Assembly: GCA_019057815.1 (NCBI GenBank)
Contig: JAHLWR010000005.1
Coordinates: 1 to 64,000 of the forward strand
DNA: 64,000 bases
DNA from: Candidatus Heimdallarchaeota archaeon
GTDB taxonomy: Archaea; Asgardarchaeota; Heimdallarchaeia; Heimdallarchaeales; Heimdallarchaeaceae
Direction: 5' to 3'
The position numbers and the translations under genes are program-made. Below the pieces are notes generated by a model, which worked only from the letters and a program-made list of their open reading frames with translations, did no database searches and was not told the DNA's origin. Positions 1 to 8,081 of the stretch are shown here, piece after piece (within the stretch, counting starts at the first letter, position 1; each line of letters begins with the position of its first letter).

Positions 1-106
1 GCCAGCACCACCAGGAACAGCGCCAGCACCACCAGGAACAGCGCCAGCACCACCAAGACAAGGAATTCCAGCTCCAGCAGCACAAGGAATTCCAGCTCCA
101 GCAGCA
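1..106 (+). repeat. In-frame tandem repeats encoding PAPPGTA and GIPAPAAQ units
   Basis: Bases 1-21 and 22-42 are identical 21-bp units, and a third unit begins at 43 with a few changes. A second, 24-bp unit (AAGGAATTCCAGCTCCAGCA core) occurs at 60-83 and again at 84-106. Both unit lengths are multiples of three, so copy-number change keeps the reading frame. The array may extend to the left of the window. Confidence 0.85.
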
Positions 107-253
107 ATTGTTCCCAAAGCTCCTGTAGCAGCTCAAGTGCCTTCTGAAGAAGAGGGAGATCTGTTTGCTAAAAGTACTTCTATCGCTGCTTTAAGGAAGG
201 AAATGCTTAAAGAACTAGATCGTCTTAAAAAATTCATGAGTGACCAACAGTAA
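1..253 (+). CDS. 3' end of a proline-rich protein (partial, unknown function)
   Basis: An open frame enters from the left edge (codons begin at base 2) and ends at TAA 251-253. The visible 83 residues start with a Pro/Ala-rich tract built from tandem PAPPGTA units, followed by GIPAPAAQ-type units. A short acidic stretch (SEEEGDL) follows, then a basic amphipathic C-terminal helix (ALRKEMLKELDRLKKFMS). This is a flexible linker plus terminal helix; the functional domain lies outside the window. The family is not recognised. The coding sense is supported by the repeat units keeping the frame and by the absence of stops. Confidence 0.7.
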   Translation, partial: PAPPGTAPAPPGTAPAPPRQGIPAPAAQGIPAPAAIVPKAPVAAQVPSEEEGDLFAKSTSIAALRKEMLKELDRLKKFMSDQQ

Positions 254-390
254 TAGTGTTATATAATAGAATACTATGAATAAGAACATGAGAGTCTTCA
301 CTCTTTTTCCCCTTCATTTTCATTTTTCTAATTCTACAGACCAAGAATATTTTAATAGAGTTTATAGAAAATTCAAGAGAGGTTTTATTG

Positions 391-1125
391 GTGAAAACAA
401 AACCAAATGCTCTGAACGATTCAGAAAGAGGAAAAATCCATGCAGCTAAATTAGTAGCAAAGAATTTTGTCTTTGACAGTTTCACTGTAGGTATAGGAAC
501 AGGTAGTACTGTTAATTACTTCATACAAATACTCTCTGAACTCGTTGAAGAAGAAGAATTAGAAATTATAACTGTCCCCTCTTCAATAGAAACAGAAATT
601 CAACTTACCAGAAGCGGATTATCTACGGGAACACTAATTGAATACCCTGAGTTAGATCTATATGTTGATGGGGCAGATATCATTACAAAGGATTTCGTGA
701 TAATCAAAGGAGGAGGAGCAGCTCTGACAATTGAAAAGATAATGGCTTCTTCATCACAAGAATTTATTGTAATCGTTGATCAATCTAAATATCCTGCTGA
801 ACTTTTAAGTCACCCCGTGCCAATTGAAATATTACCTAAGGCAATAAACACAGTAGTTCGACCAATTTTTACTCTTGGAGGAGAGTTTCAACTTCGTTAT
901 GGAAAAGGGAAAATGGGACCGATTATTACTGATAATGGAAACATAATCGGAGATGTATACTTCAAACAACCATATAATCCTAGAGAAATCGAAATATCTC
1001 TCAATTGTATTCCAGGCGTTATAGAAAATGGAATCTTTTGTTCACTAGCCCATAAAATTGTCATAGGGAATGCTGAAACAGCTAATGCAATAATAGTCAC
1101 TAATACTTCTACAGAACAGCTGTAA
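391..1125 (+). CDS. rpiA: Ribose-5-phosphate isomerase A
   Basis: Interconverts ribose 5-phosphate and ribulose 5-phosphate in the cytosol. Family signatures are visible: GIGTGSTV phosphate-binding loop near residue 35, YVDGAD near residue 91 (the catalytic Asp pair), and KGGGAALTIEK near residue 106 with the catalytic Lys and Glu. Length (244 aa) is normal for RpiA. The residues after DGAD are II, where bacterial enzymes usually have EI. GTG 391 was chosen as start; TTG 388 is also possible, and a GAGAGG ribosome site at 377-382 precedes both. It converges with the PINc-ATPase gene and overlaps its 3' end by 17 bp. Confidence 0.92.
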   Translation: MKTKPNALNDSERGKIHAAKLVAKNFVFDSFTVGIGTGSTVNYFIQILSELVEEEELEIITVPSSIETEIQLTRSGLSTGTLIEYPELDLYVDGADIITKDFVIIKGGGAALTIEKIMASSSQEFIVIVDQSKYPAELLSHPVPIEILPKAINTVVRPIFTLGGEFQLRYGKGKMGPIITDNGNIIGDVYFKQPYNPREIEISLNCIPGVIENGIFCSLAHKIVIGNAETANAIIVTNTSTEQL

Positions 1126-2935
1126 TAGTATCACTCTTTTTTCTTGCCTCGAGAATCAATTTTCCTGTTTCTGTATTTTTAGCTAGTTTAATTTCAGCAG
1201 ATTTCCCAACAGTTAACTGAACTACTGGCTGTCCATTAACAGTAACAATAACATCCTTACCAATGCAAACAATAGGAAATGTCAAGTGGACACCGTTCTT
1301 TGTTTCATAGGTGTCTAGAATAAATTCAGCACTATCTTTTGAGGTAATCGTTCCAAGTTCATCAAAAGTTCGTACATCAATTCTTATTCCCAAAGCATCT
1401 TCTATTTCGTGTATTCGTTTTCCTTCTCTGCCAAGAACTTTAGGTCGATCATTGTCGTTAACATAAAGCATCAGATTGTTTGGGGGTTCATACATGTAAT
1501 CAAAGTCAGTTATAGAATATCTTTTTAGAATCTTCTTCATTAATGTCCTAGTAATTTTAACTTTAGACTCAGAACGGGAAGATGTTGCAAGTTTGTATAC
1601 TGGAGAAACTACTATTTGTTCTCCAAAGGAATAAATTTCATATTCTAAACGATTAATATGAAAATCTCTTACATCAACCACAGGTCTAGCTAAATCTTTT
1701 TCTAACATACCAGTAGGAACTTTAACTTGGAGAGAAAGTGTATAAGTTTTTGAAATTTCACCGTTCTCTATGAAGATTATAGTGTCCACAATTGAAGGTA
1801 TCACGCCAAGATCTACTCGTCTAATGAACCTTTGAATGCCATCTATAGCTTGTGTTGCGTGGACAACACCTATCAGACCGATACCAGAAAGCCGTAAATC
1901 AGCGTAAGTCTCAAAATCCTTAGTTCTTCGTAGCTCATCATAAATGACATAATCAGGTCGCATAAGCAAAACTAAATCAGCAGAAGCCGAAATATCTCCT
2001 TCAAACCCAGACATCTGAGTTATTCTTTCATCAACTTGTAAATCTCGCGGATTCTCAAAAGTTTTAACAATTCTTTCCTTATCCGCATAAAATTCAGCCA
2101 ATGCTGTTGCAAAAGTGCTCTTTCCAGCCCCAGGAGCTCCCGCTATAATAATTCCATCCGCTTTTTTTTCAATGCGTTCCAAGAGTTTTGAATCAAGTTT
2201 ATAATCTTTAATCACTCTTTTTAATATTGGACGAACCGCGGTTATTTCCATTGCATCGCTAAAAGGAGGTCTAAGTATGACAATTCTTATATTATTAAGT
2301 TGTACAACAGTAGTTCCTTGTCGATCAGACTCAATAAAAACATCTTTTTCTCTTTTAGCACGTCCAACAATATCTTTAGCTAACGCTTCAAGAGATTCAC
2401 GGGCAAGTAAACCGTCTTCAGTAAAACTCTCAAGTTTGAAGGTACCAGGAATACCTTTCTTTGCCATTGGAGGATTATTTTCTCTTAGGTGAATAGACAT
2501 CGTTCTTTCATCAAAGTAATCCTCAATTCTTTTTCCAATACTCACTGAAGGTTCTTTAAGGTAAACTACTGCTATCATTTCCATCTCCCCCATTTCAGCT
2601 TGAATGCGATCAGATGTGACCAAAATAGCTTGATATTCTTCAGCTAATTCTCTGATTTTCGCATCCAACTCCCCACTTGGTGCGTCACGGATTTGGTAAC
2701 CAGTTGGTCTACTACCATCTATGATTATTTCTACTCCATGTTTAGTGCAAAAATCTTTTATTGATTTAAACTCTTCAAGAGCGGCAATTCCTGTCGCTTT
2801 TGCTTTATTGGCCATATTTTCAATTTCAGCTAAAACTACACGTGATAAAATAATTGAATTAACATCAGATTGTTTCGAAAGGTACTTCAAAAACTGACCA
2901 TTAATCAATACACTTGAATCTGGTACATATTTCAT
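1109..2935 (-). CDS. PINc/VapC-domain ATPase (PilT-family, COG1855 type)
   Basis: About 608 aa with three parts. An N-terminal PIN nuclease-like domain carries acidic residues at D6 and in LAEIE and TSDR. A PilT/VirB11-like ATPase has Walker A GAPGAGKST near residues 266-274 and a Walker B-like LLMRPDYVIYDELR. A C-terminal KH-like RNA-binding segment contains VLGREGKRIHEIE. This architecture is a conserved archaeal family of unknown exact role, probably acting on RNA or ribosomes. ATG 2935 is preferred over the upstream TTG at 2950 because GAGGAG lies just upstream and this avoids overlap with endA. It is one base from the end of endA, so the two are likely cotranscribed. Confidence 0.85.
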   Translation of the reverse strand: MKYVPDSSVLINGQFLKYLSKQSDVNSIILSRVVLAEIENMANKAKATGIAALEEFKSIKDFCTKHGVEIIIDGSRPTGYQIRDAPSGELDAKIRELAEEYQAILVTSDRIQAEMGEMEMIAVVYLKEPSVSIGKRIEDYFDERTMSIHLRENNPPMAKKGIPGTFKLESFTEDGLLARESLEALAKDIVGRAKREKDVFIESDRQGTTVVQLNNIRIVILRPPFSDAMEITAVRPILKRVIKDYKLDSKLLERIEKKADGIIIAGAPGAGKSTFATALAEFYADKERIVKTFENPRDLQVDERITQMSGFEGDISASADLVLLMRPDYVIYDELRRTKDFETYADLRLSGIGLIGVVHATQAIDGIQRFIRRVDLGVIPSIVDTIIFIENGEISKTYTLSLQVKVPTGMLEKDLARPVVDVRDFHINRLEYEIYSFGEQIVVSPVYKLATSSRSESKVKITRTLMKKILKRYSITDFDYMYEPPNNLMLYVNDNDRPKVLGREGKRIHEIEDALGIRIDVRTFDELGTITSKDSAEFILDTYETKNGVHLTFPIVCIGKDVIVTVNGQPVVQLTVGKSAEIKLAKNTETGKLILEARKKSDTITAVL

Positions 2936-2936
2936 C

Positions 2937-3491
2937 CTATTTCTCCTCAATTGTTAAATTAATATCTTTGAAATCTAGTTCACTAACACTATAATACGAA
3001 ACATCCCCTAAACTATCAATGACTGCAAAAATTAACTTTCTGTCAAGTTTACTAGCTTCATTTACTATTTGATCAATATCATCAATATTGAAAAGTTTAC
3101 CTTCAATCATTGGAACTACTAATGCTAAATGTTTCACTTTATTTGGGCTAGACCCTCTCTCATATAATTCAAAGTAACTACCATCAGAAGGATATGTCTT
3201 TACAACATATCCTCTTCCTCTCAACTCTTTGTAAAGAAGATATTGGATTAGAAAATTGGGAACAATGTTTGAATAATGAGCAACTAATTGTGATAATAAT
3301 AGGGGGTTATTATTGGAATCTATGGTTTCTATACGCTTTCTTTCCAATAATAGAGTGGTCTCATATGGATTTAGTTTTAAATTCCCAGATTTGGTTAATT
3401 GTCCAAAATATCCCTGGCTGTACACATCGTTACCTTCCTTTCCATCAATCAAAGCATAGTCGTGCTCTATTTTTGCTTTTGGAGGAAACAT
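2937..3491 (-). CDS. endA: tRNA-splicing endonuclease
   Basis: Cleaves archaeal introns at bulge-helix-bulge sites in pre-tRNA. The C-terminal catalytic domain shows the conserved triad: Y110 (SYFELYERG), H121 (VKHLALVV) and K152 (RKLIFAVIDSLGDV). It also has the family helix YLLYKELRGRGYVVKT. At about 184 aa it is a single-unit (alpha) type rather than a fused dimer. ATG 3491 is preferred; a frame open to 3581 would overlap the divergent Taw2 gene. The window contains at least three intron-bearing tRNA genes, two with predicted introns outside the anticodon loop, so this enzyme or a heteromeric partner must accept non-canonical sites. Confidence 0.88.
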   Translation of the reverse strand: MFPPKAKIEHDYALIDGKEGNDVYSQGYFGQLTKSGNLKLNPYETTLLLERKRIETIDSNNNPLLLSQLVAHYSNIVPNFLIQYLLYKELRGRGYVVKTYPSDGSYFELYERGSSPNKVKHLALVVPMIEGKLFNIDDIDQIVNEASKLDRKLIFAVIDSLGDVSYYSVSELDFKDINLTIEEK

Positions 3492-3557
3492 TGTTCTTCT
3501 AATATCCGTCTTCAAATAAATGTTATTAAGTATGATGTTGAAAGATTCAAATAGTCT

Positions 3558-4394
3558 ATGAAATACAAACAAAAAATTCAATCATTGTTAACAAATAAAA
3601 TACCTTTCAACCTACTAGAATACTTGCCTTCTAGTTATTCAGTAACAGGAGATATAGCCATTTTTCATAATTTCCCAAAACAATTAGAAAATTACAAAGA
3701 ACTAATTGGTCAAACAACTATAGGATTGGATCCCAGAGTCAATGTGGTAATAGAACAAATAACTACAGAAACAATTTTCCGAAAACCAATAGTTAATCTC
3801 ATAAGTGGTGAAAAAAGAACAACAACAATCCATCATGAATTCCATACAATTTTCAATATTGATGTAGCAGAGGTAACATTTTCTCCAGGAAATAAAGGTG
3901 AAAGAAATCGTTTATTACGCATAGTACAAGATAATGAAGTTATTATAGATATGTTCGCGTGTATTGGAAATCTATCACTTCCAATTGTTGTAAACAACCC
4001 CAAAACTACAGTATATGGGATTGAGATAAACAAAAAAGCGTACGGTTATTTAATCAAAAATATTCAGGCAAACAAAGTTGAAAAAAGGTATAAACCAATC
4101 TTAGGAGATAATAGAATAAAAACTCCAGAAGATAGAGCATCTAGAGTCCTAATGGGATGTTTCAATGTAGACCAAAAACAATTCGATAAAGCAGTGAATG
4201 CCATTAACAAAGAGGGGTGGATTCACTACCACTCTACTTCACCTAGAAACGAAAATGAACAAATTGAAAAATTTGTAGAAAAAATGCAAGAGATTCTTAG
4301 TTTTAAGATTCAACTACTTAGCACACGAAGAGTCAAGAAGTTTTCACCAAGACTTTATCATTTATGTACAGATATCTATATTAAGAAATTATAG
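3558..4394 (+). CDS. taw2: Taw2-type tRNA wybutosine-synthesis aminocarboxypropyltransferase
   Basis: A class I SAM-dependent enzyme of the Trm5/TYW2 group, 278 aa. The SAM loop is DMFACIGNLSLP (131-142), followed by VYGIEIN. The motif after the SAM fold is RVLMG (about 196-200) and later GWIHYHST. Trm5 methyltransferases usually have an N-L/P-P type motif at that place, while TYW2/Taw2 have an MG motif and IHYH. Taw2 is therefore the better call: transfer of the 3-amino-3-carboxypropyl group of SAM to the C7 side of the tricyclic G37 of tRNA-Phe. It is divergent from endA with a 66-bp shared promoter region. Confidence 0.8.
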   Translation: MKYKQKIQSLLTNKIPFNLLEYLPSSYSVTGDIAIFHNFPKQLENYKELIGQTTIGLDPRVNVVIEQITTETIFRKPIVNLISGEKRTTTIHHEFHTIFNIDVAEVTFSPGNKGERNRLLRIVQDNEVIIDMFACIGNLSLPIVVNNPKTTVYGIEINKKAYGYLIKNIQANKVEKRYKPILGDNRIKTPEDRASRVLMGCFNVDQKQFDKAVNAINKEGWIHYHSTSPRNENEQIEKFVEKMQEILSFKIQLLSTRRVKKFSPRLYHLCTDIYIKKL

Positions 4395-4527
4395 AATCAA
4401 AATCATATACAGAAAGAATATTGACCCATTCTCGCAATCTGGTTTTGGTGTAAATTGATTCTCATCTTTTACTAGATATAATTGAGAAAGGCAAATACTT
4501 TTTAGCTTCTTTATTAATGTAAATAAG

Positions 4528-5010
4528 ATGCCAAAATATGAGGTTCCCACCAATTTTGAAATCAGACAGCTTCACGCTATTGCAGATTTTCAGTTTGGAA
4601 GTGGTTCTGGAACAGCTCTTTTTTCAGAAAATATCAAAATAGAACGTTCAAAGGTAACTAAACGTATTCGTTATATTTATCTTGATGGTCAACGTATTTG
4701 TTCTTTTAGAGTCAAGGATGGATATTTAGTTCCTTCATTATTTGGAGCTGAAAAGCTCAATGAGAAAGGTTGTGGATTAAAAGTGACAGTACACCCCGAT
4801 GCTGAACCCTTTATACGCAATGGTAAATCACTTTTCGCAAAACATGTTTTAGAAGCTGACGAGGATATAGCTATAAAAGAAGAAGTTATTTTGGTAACCA
4901 AGACAGGGTTTTTTCTGGGTATAGGAACCGCTAAACTATCAACACAGTTGATGAAAGAGATGAAACGTGGAGTTGCAGTAGATGTTAGAAAAGGGATTGA
5001 TCAGAAGTAG
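4528..5010 (+). CDS. Stand-alone C2-PUA domain protein related to archaeosine tRNA-guanine transglycosylase
   Basis: 160 aa. The N-terminal half (about 10-75) resembles the C2 domain of TgtA, with the pattern IADFQFGSG, then a basic KRIRYIYLDGQ strand and FRVKDGYLVPSLFGAEKL. The C-terminal half is a PUA RNA-binding domain with V-HPDAEPFIRNGKSLFAKHV and LGIGTAKLS. There is no catalytic TGT domain, so by itself it is a tRNA-binding module. It may be a separate subunit of a split TgtA or of the archaeosine machinery, or a general PUA protein. It lies between two tRNA-modification or maturation genes and NAC. Confidence 0.72.
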   Translation: MPKYEVPTNFEIRQLHAIADFQFGSGSGTALFSENIKIERSKVTKRIRYIYLDGQRICSFRVKDGYLVPSLFGAEKLNEKGCGLKVTVHPDAEPFIRNGKSLFAKHVLEADEDIAIKEEVILVTKTGFFLGIGTAKLSTQLMKEMKRGVAVDVRKGIDQK

Positions 5011-5014
5011 TAAC

Positions 5015-5398
5015 TTATTTTCTTGTTTTTAATCGAACGATGGCTCCTGCTAAATCCCCATTTTCGTCTTCAAGAGCTTTCCTTACCGCTTCCTCACTTG
5101 CACCTGTTTGATTCATAACTAGCTGAACATCTGTGTCTGTATAGGCTACACCTAGACTGGTAGCAGATTCATCACTACCTCGAGGTCTTTCCATTCCAGA
5201 TCCCATCACTTGATATACTTCACTACCAGCCATTACAATCTTACTAACTTCAGGAGAAGGAATCGATATTTCTTTATCCGCGAAGCGGATAATAACCTCT
5301 TCAACACCCTCTAACTCAAAAGTTTTCATTTTCCCTTTCATTTGTTTTATTTGTCTCGGACTCATTGGTCTTTTTGAACCCATCATTTTTTTCACCAT
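5015..5398 (-). CDS. nac: Nascent polypeptide-associated complex protein (archaeal NAC)
   Basis: 127 aa. A basic N-terminus is followed by a NAC beta-barrel region (VEEVIIRFADKEISI, then YQVMG). A C-terminal UBA domain runs from about 84 to 125 (VQLVMNQTGASEEAVRKALEDE, then GDLAGAIVRLK). The family forms homodimers that bind nascent chains at the ribosome exit. It is last in a minus-strand run with a small membrane protein and ATPase subunits F and H, with a 10-bp gap to the gene upstream. Confidence 0.92.
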   Translation of the reverse strand: MVKKMMGSKRPMSPRQIKQMKGKMKTFELEGVEEVIIRFADKEISIPSPEVSKIVMAGSEVYQVMGSGMERPRGSDESATSLGVAYTDTDVQLVMNQTGASEEAVRKALEDENGDLAGAIVRLKTRK

Positions 5399-5408
5399 AG
5401 TAAATTGA

Positions 5409-5666
5409 TTAATCTTCCTTGTTTGTCTCTGTTGTTTCTTCTAAAAATACTTCTGGAGCTCTAGTTTTTAGTAATGTCAAACCAATCCACGCAATGAGTA
5501 TCATTACAATGAAAACTGCAATGAAAACAACTATCGCGATAGCTATATACGCTTGAAAGATAAGCTCTTGATCTATTATAGGGAGTATAATTGTCCATAC
5601 AAGCATAAAAACTATGATACCAAGAGATGCTAAAACCATCATAAAACCTATTGTTTTTTCCTTCAT
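5409..5666 (-). CDS. Small two-helix membrane protein, unknown
   Basis: 85 aa when started at ATG 5666, which has GAGGT a few bases upstream; the frame stays open further upstream but without such a site. Two hydrophobic segments are visible (about 6-28 and 37-62), followed by a short acidic tail ending TETNKED. No family is recognised. It sits between atpF and nac on the same strand with close spacing, so it is probably expressed with the ATPase stalk genes, but nothing in the sequence ties it to the ATPase. Confidence 0.65.
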   Translation of the reverse strand: MKEKTIGFMMVLASLGIIVFMLVWTIILPIIDQELIFQAYIAIAIVVFIAVFIVMILIAWIGLTLLKTRAPEVFLEETTETNKED

Positions 5667-5751
5667 TATTTTAACCTCAGATAGATAAAAAATTTGTAGC
5701 ATATAGATTTTACGCTTAAAATTGGAAAATGCTGAGATGAAATGCAATGTT

Positions 5752-6081
5752 TTACATTTCCAAATCTATTCCAAGAGCCATTTTAATTAAAGCTCGAATC
5801 TTATCTTCAGCTGCTTCAAAATAGGCTTTCTTTCCAGGGACTTCTACAATAACAGGATACGGATTTAGTTTAATTCTTGTCAGAAGGTCTTTATTTGTAT
5901 TGGCTACCTCTTCTGTAATTATAAGAATTGCTAATTCAGAATCTTCTGCTAATTTGCGCAGAATAGAAGAAGCTTTATCGGGTTCCACGGTATAAGAATC
6001 TGTTATACCAGCTAAACTAAACCCTAGAGACGTTTCTTCGTCACCTACACTAATTATTTTCGTACGTTGTTGTGAGCTCAT
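5752..6081 (-). CDS. atpF: A-type ATP synthase subunit F
   Basis: 109 aa, the usual length for the small Rossmann-like F subunit of archaeal/vacuolar ATPases. Family pattern: KIISVGDEETSLGFSLAGI at the N-terminus, ILIITEEVA in the middle, and PVIVEVPGK near residue 77. It belongs to the central stalk, where it binds subunit D and the A3B3 head. It is cotranscribed with subunit H upstream (18-bp gap). The catalytic A and B genes are nearby but on the other strand, beyond glmM. Confidence 0.9.
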   Translation of the reverse strand: MSSQQRTKIISVGDEETSLGFSLAGITDSYTVEPDKASSILRKLAEDSELAILIITEEVANTNKDLLTRIKLNPYPVIVEVPGKKAYFEAAEDKIRALIKMALGIDLEM

Positions 6082-6099
6082 TTGTAATCACATTATATA

Positions 6100-6408
6100 C
6101 TACACAATTATGGAAAGGATGTAATCTAATGCTTGCTTTTTTACCTTCCTAGTTTTTTCTTTTAGATTATTATTTTCCAATTCGGACTCATTAAGCATTT
6201 TAACATACTCTTGTTCAACACGGTTCTTTATACTTGCAATTATCTTTTCAGCTTCTAACCTAGCTTGTATATCAGTATCTCGTACTTTCAAAACTGCTAC
6301 CTTTTCAGCTTCCATAATTGCGTCTTGTTTAGTGCTTTCAGCTATTTTTAATTTCTTTTCACATTCTTTTTCTGTTTTTCTTATTTTTTTTAGAAACTCA
6401 ACACTCAT
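6100..6408 (-). CDS. ahaH: A-type ATP synthase subunit H (peripheral stalk)
   Basis: 102 aa, almost wholly a charged alpha-helical coiled coil with Lys/Glu/Ala-rich heptads (ECEKKLKIAESTKQDAIMEA). This is typical of the H/G peripheral stalk subunit that pairs with E. The call rests on coiled-coil composition, length and its position directly upstream of atpF. Subunits C, D, E, I and K are not present in the window. Confidence 0.75.
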   Translation of the reverse strand: MSVEFLKKIRKTEKECEKKLKIAESTKQDAIMEAEKVAVLKVRDTDIQARLEAEKIIASIKNRVEQEYVKMLNESELENNNLKEKTRKVKKQALDYILSIIV

Positions 6409-6554
6409 GAAATCGCCATTCCATTATATACAAACTAAATTAATGCCCATAAACAACTTATTAAAAGATTTTTCTCATGCAGCAAGTTTACTTTTAATAC
6501 ATCAACCTATTATTCAGAAAGAATTATATCAAACAATAAGTTTAGAATAATTGG

Positions 6555-7916
6555 ATGAAAAGAAAGTATTTTGGAACCAATGGTATTAGAGGTATAATAG
6601 GAGAACTCATTACACCTGACTTCATCATTAGAATGGGTTCAGCTATTGCAGCTACAATGAAAAAAGGAGGCACTGTTGTTATTGGATCAGATGCTCGACT
6701 TAGCAGTCCATTCATTAAACAAGCAATCTCATCCAGTTTTCTAGCTAGTGGAATAGAACTAATAGATGTAGGCACAGTTCCTACACCTCTTGTGCAGTTT
6801 GCGGTTAAGTATTTGAAAGTAGATATTGGAATCATGGTTACAGCAAGTCACAACCCACCACAGTTTAATGGTATCAAAGTTATTGATAACGACGGAATTG
6901 AAATCGATATAACTAAACAAAAGAAAATTGAGGAAATTTATGAAAAAGAACAAACAAGTTATACAAATTGGGAAGAAAATAAAGTTCTTACGTCTATTGA
7001 TTTAAGAGAGGAATATATTAACCAAATTCTTGGTTTAGTTGATGTTGAATTAATAAAAAGCAGGAAACTTAAAGCTGTTGTCGATGCTGGTAACGCAGTA
7101 GGTGGAATAATTACTCCTAATCTACTAAAAAAGATTGGAATTAAAGTTTTTACTATTAACGGTCATCTTGATGGAACTTTTCCAGGTAGAGGATCAGAAC
7201 CTGAACCTAAAATGCTTATACACATGAGTGAAATAACAAAAGCAGTACAAGCAAATTTTGCTGTTGCTCACGATGGTGATGCTGATAGAGCAATTTTTGG
7301 AGACGAATTAGGAGAAGTTCATTATGGAGACAAATCAATAGCTCTATTTGAAAAATGGATATTAAGTTACCAAAAAAATAAAAAATTTGTAACACCAGTT
7401 AGTTCATCAAGAGTTGTTGAAGACATAGCCAAAGAAATTGGAGGAGAAGTAGTGTGGACACCTGTTGGTTGTATATATGTAAGTCGTAAAATGATTCAAG
7501 AATCAGCACTACTAGGTGGAGAAGAAAATGGAGGCCTTTTTTACACACCTCATATTCCAGTAAGAGATGGTGCAATGGCAACAGCTCTAATGGCTGAAAT
7601 TTTAGCTAAAACAGGTAAATCTCTTAGCTCACTTATACAAGAATTACCAACTTATTATCAGCAAAAAGACAAAATATATTGTCCTAATAATCAAAAAGAA
7701 AGAATAATGCATTACATTGTAGAAAATGTAGAAAAAGCAGTAGAAACTGTAACTATTGATGGAGTAAAGCTAATCTATGAGGATGGTTGGATACTCATCC
7801 GCCCATCTGGAACTGAACCTATTTTTAGAATTTTTACTGAGGCATTAACACAAGAAAAGGCTATAGAAAGAGTGAATAAGGGTAAAAAATTGGTGGAAAA
7901 AGCGTTAAAAAAGTAA
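6555..7916 (+). CDS. glmM: Phosphoglucosamine mutase / phosphohexomutase
   Basis: 453 aa alpha-D-phosphohexomutase. All four loops are intact: phosphoserine loop TASHNP (96-101), metal loop HDGDADR (about 240), sugar-specificity loop GGEENGG (about 322), and C-terminal phosphate loop RPSGTEP (about 417). The GEENGG variant fits GlmM-type or archaeal PGM/GlmM enzymes. It would turn glucosamine 6-phosphate into glucosamine 1-phosphate, the step between GlmS (28666) and the GlmU-like enzyme (33226) in this window. A second, divergent paralogue is at 48449. Confidence 0.88.
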   Translation: MKRKYFGTNGIRGIIGELITPDFIIRMGSAIAATMKKGGTVVIGSDARLSSPFIKQAISSSFLASGIELIDVGTVPTPLVQFAVKYLKVDIGIMVTASHNPPQFNGIKVIDNDGIEIDITKQKKIEEIYEKEQTSYTNWEENKVLTSIDLREEYINQILGLVDVELIKSRKLKAVVDAGNAVGGIITPNLLKKIGIKVFTINGHLDGTFPGRGSEPEPKMLIHMSEITKAVQANFAVAHDGDADRAIFGDELGEVHYGDKSIALFEKWILSYQKNKKFVTPVSSSRVVEDIAKEIGGEVVWTPVGCIYVSRKMIQESALLGGEENGGLFYTPHIPVRDGAMATALMAEILAKTGKSLSSLIQELPTYYQQKDKIYCPNNQKERIMHYIVENVEKAVETVTIDGVKLIYEDGWILIRPSGTEPIFRIFTEALTQEKAIERVNKGKKLVEKALKK

Positions 7917-8081
7917 CAGATAAATTTTTTCCTGAATGTTTAACTATTTCGCTAAAAACCAGATAACAAACAGAATTGTAACCTTAAAACACATATTGTG
8001 ATATATTAAGAAAATTCCACCATTTAGATAACCTTAAAAAAAATATGCTGAAAGGTTTGTAGAAACTAGAGAGAAGATAAA
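7917..8081 (+). promoter_or_regulatory. Promoter and leader region of atpAB
   Basis: A 165-bp AT-rich gap between glmM and atpA. It contains A/T-rich TATA-like stretches (around 7995-8008 and 8035-8047) and a GAGAGAAG purine run just before the atpA ATG at 8082. The exact box cannot be assigned by eye. Confidence 0.4.
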
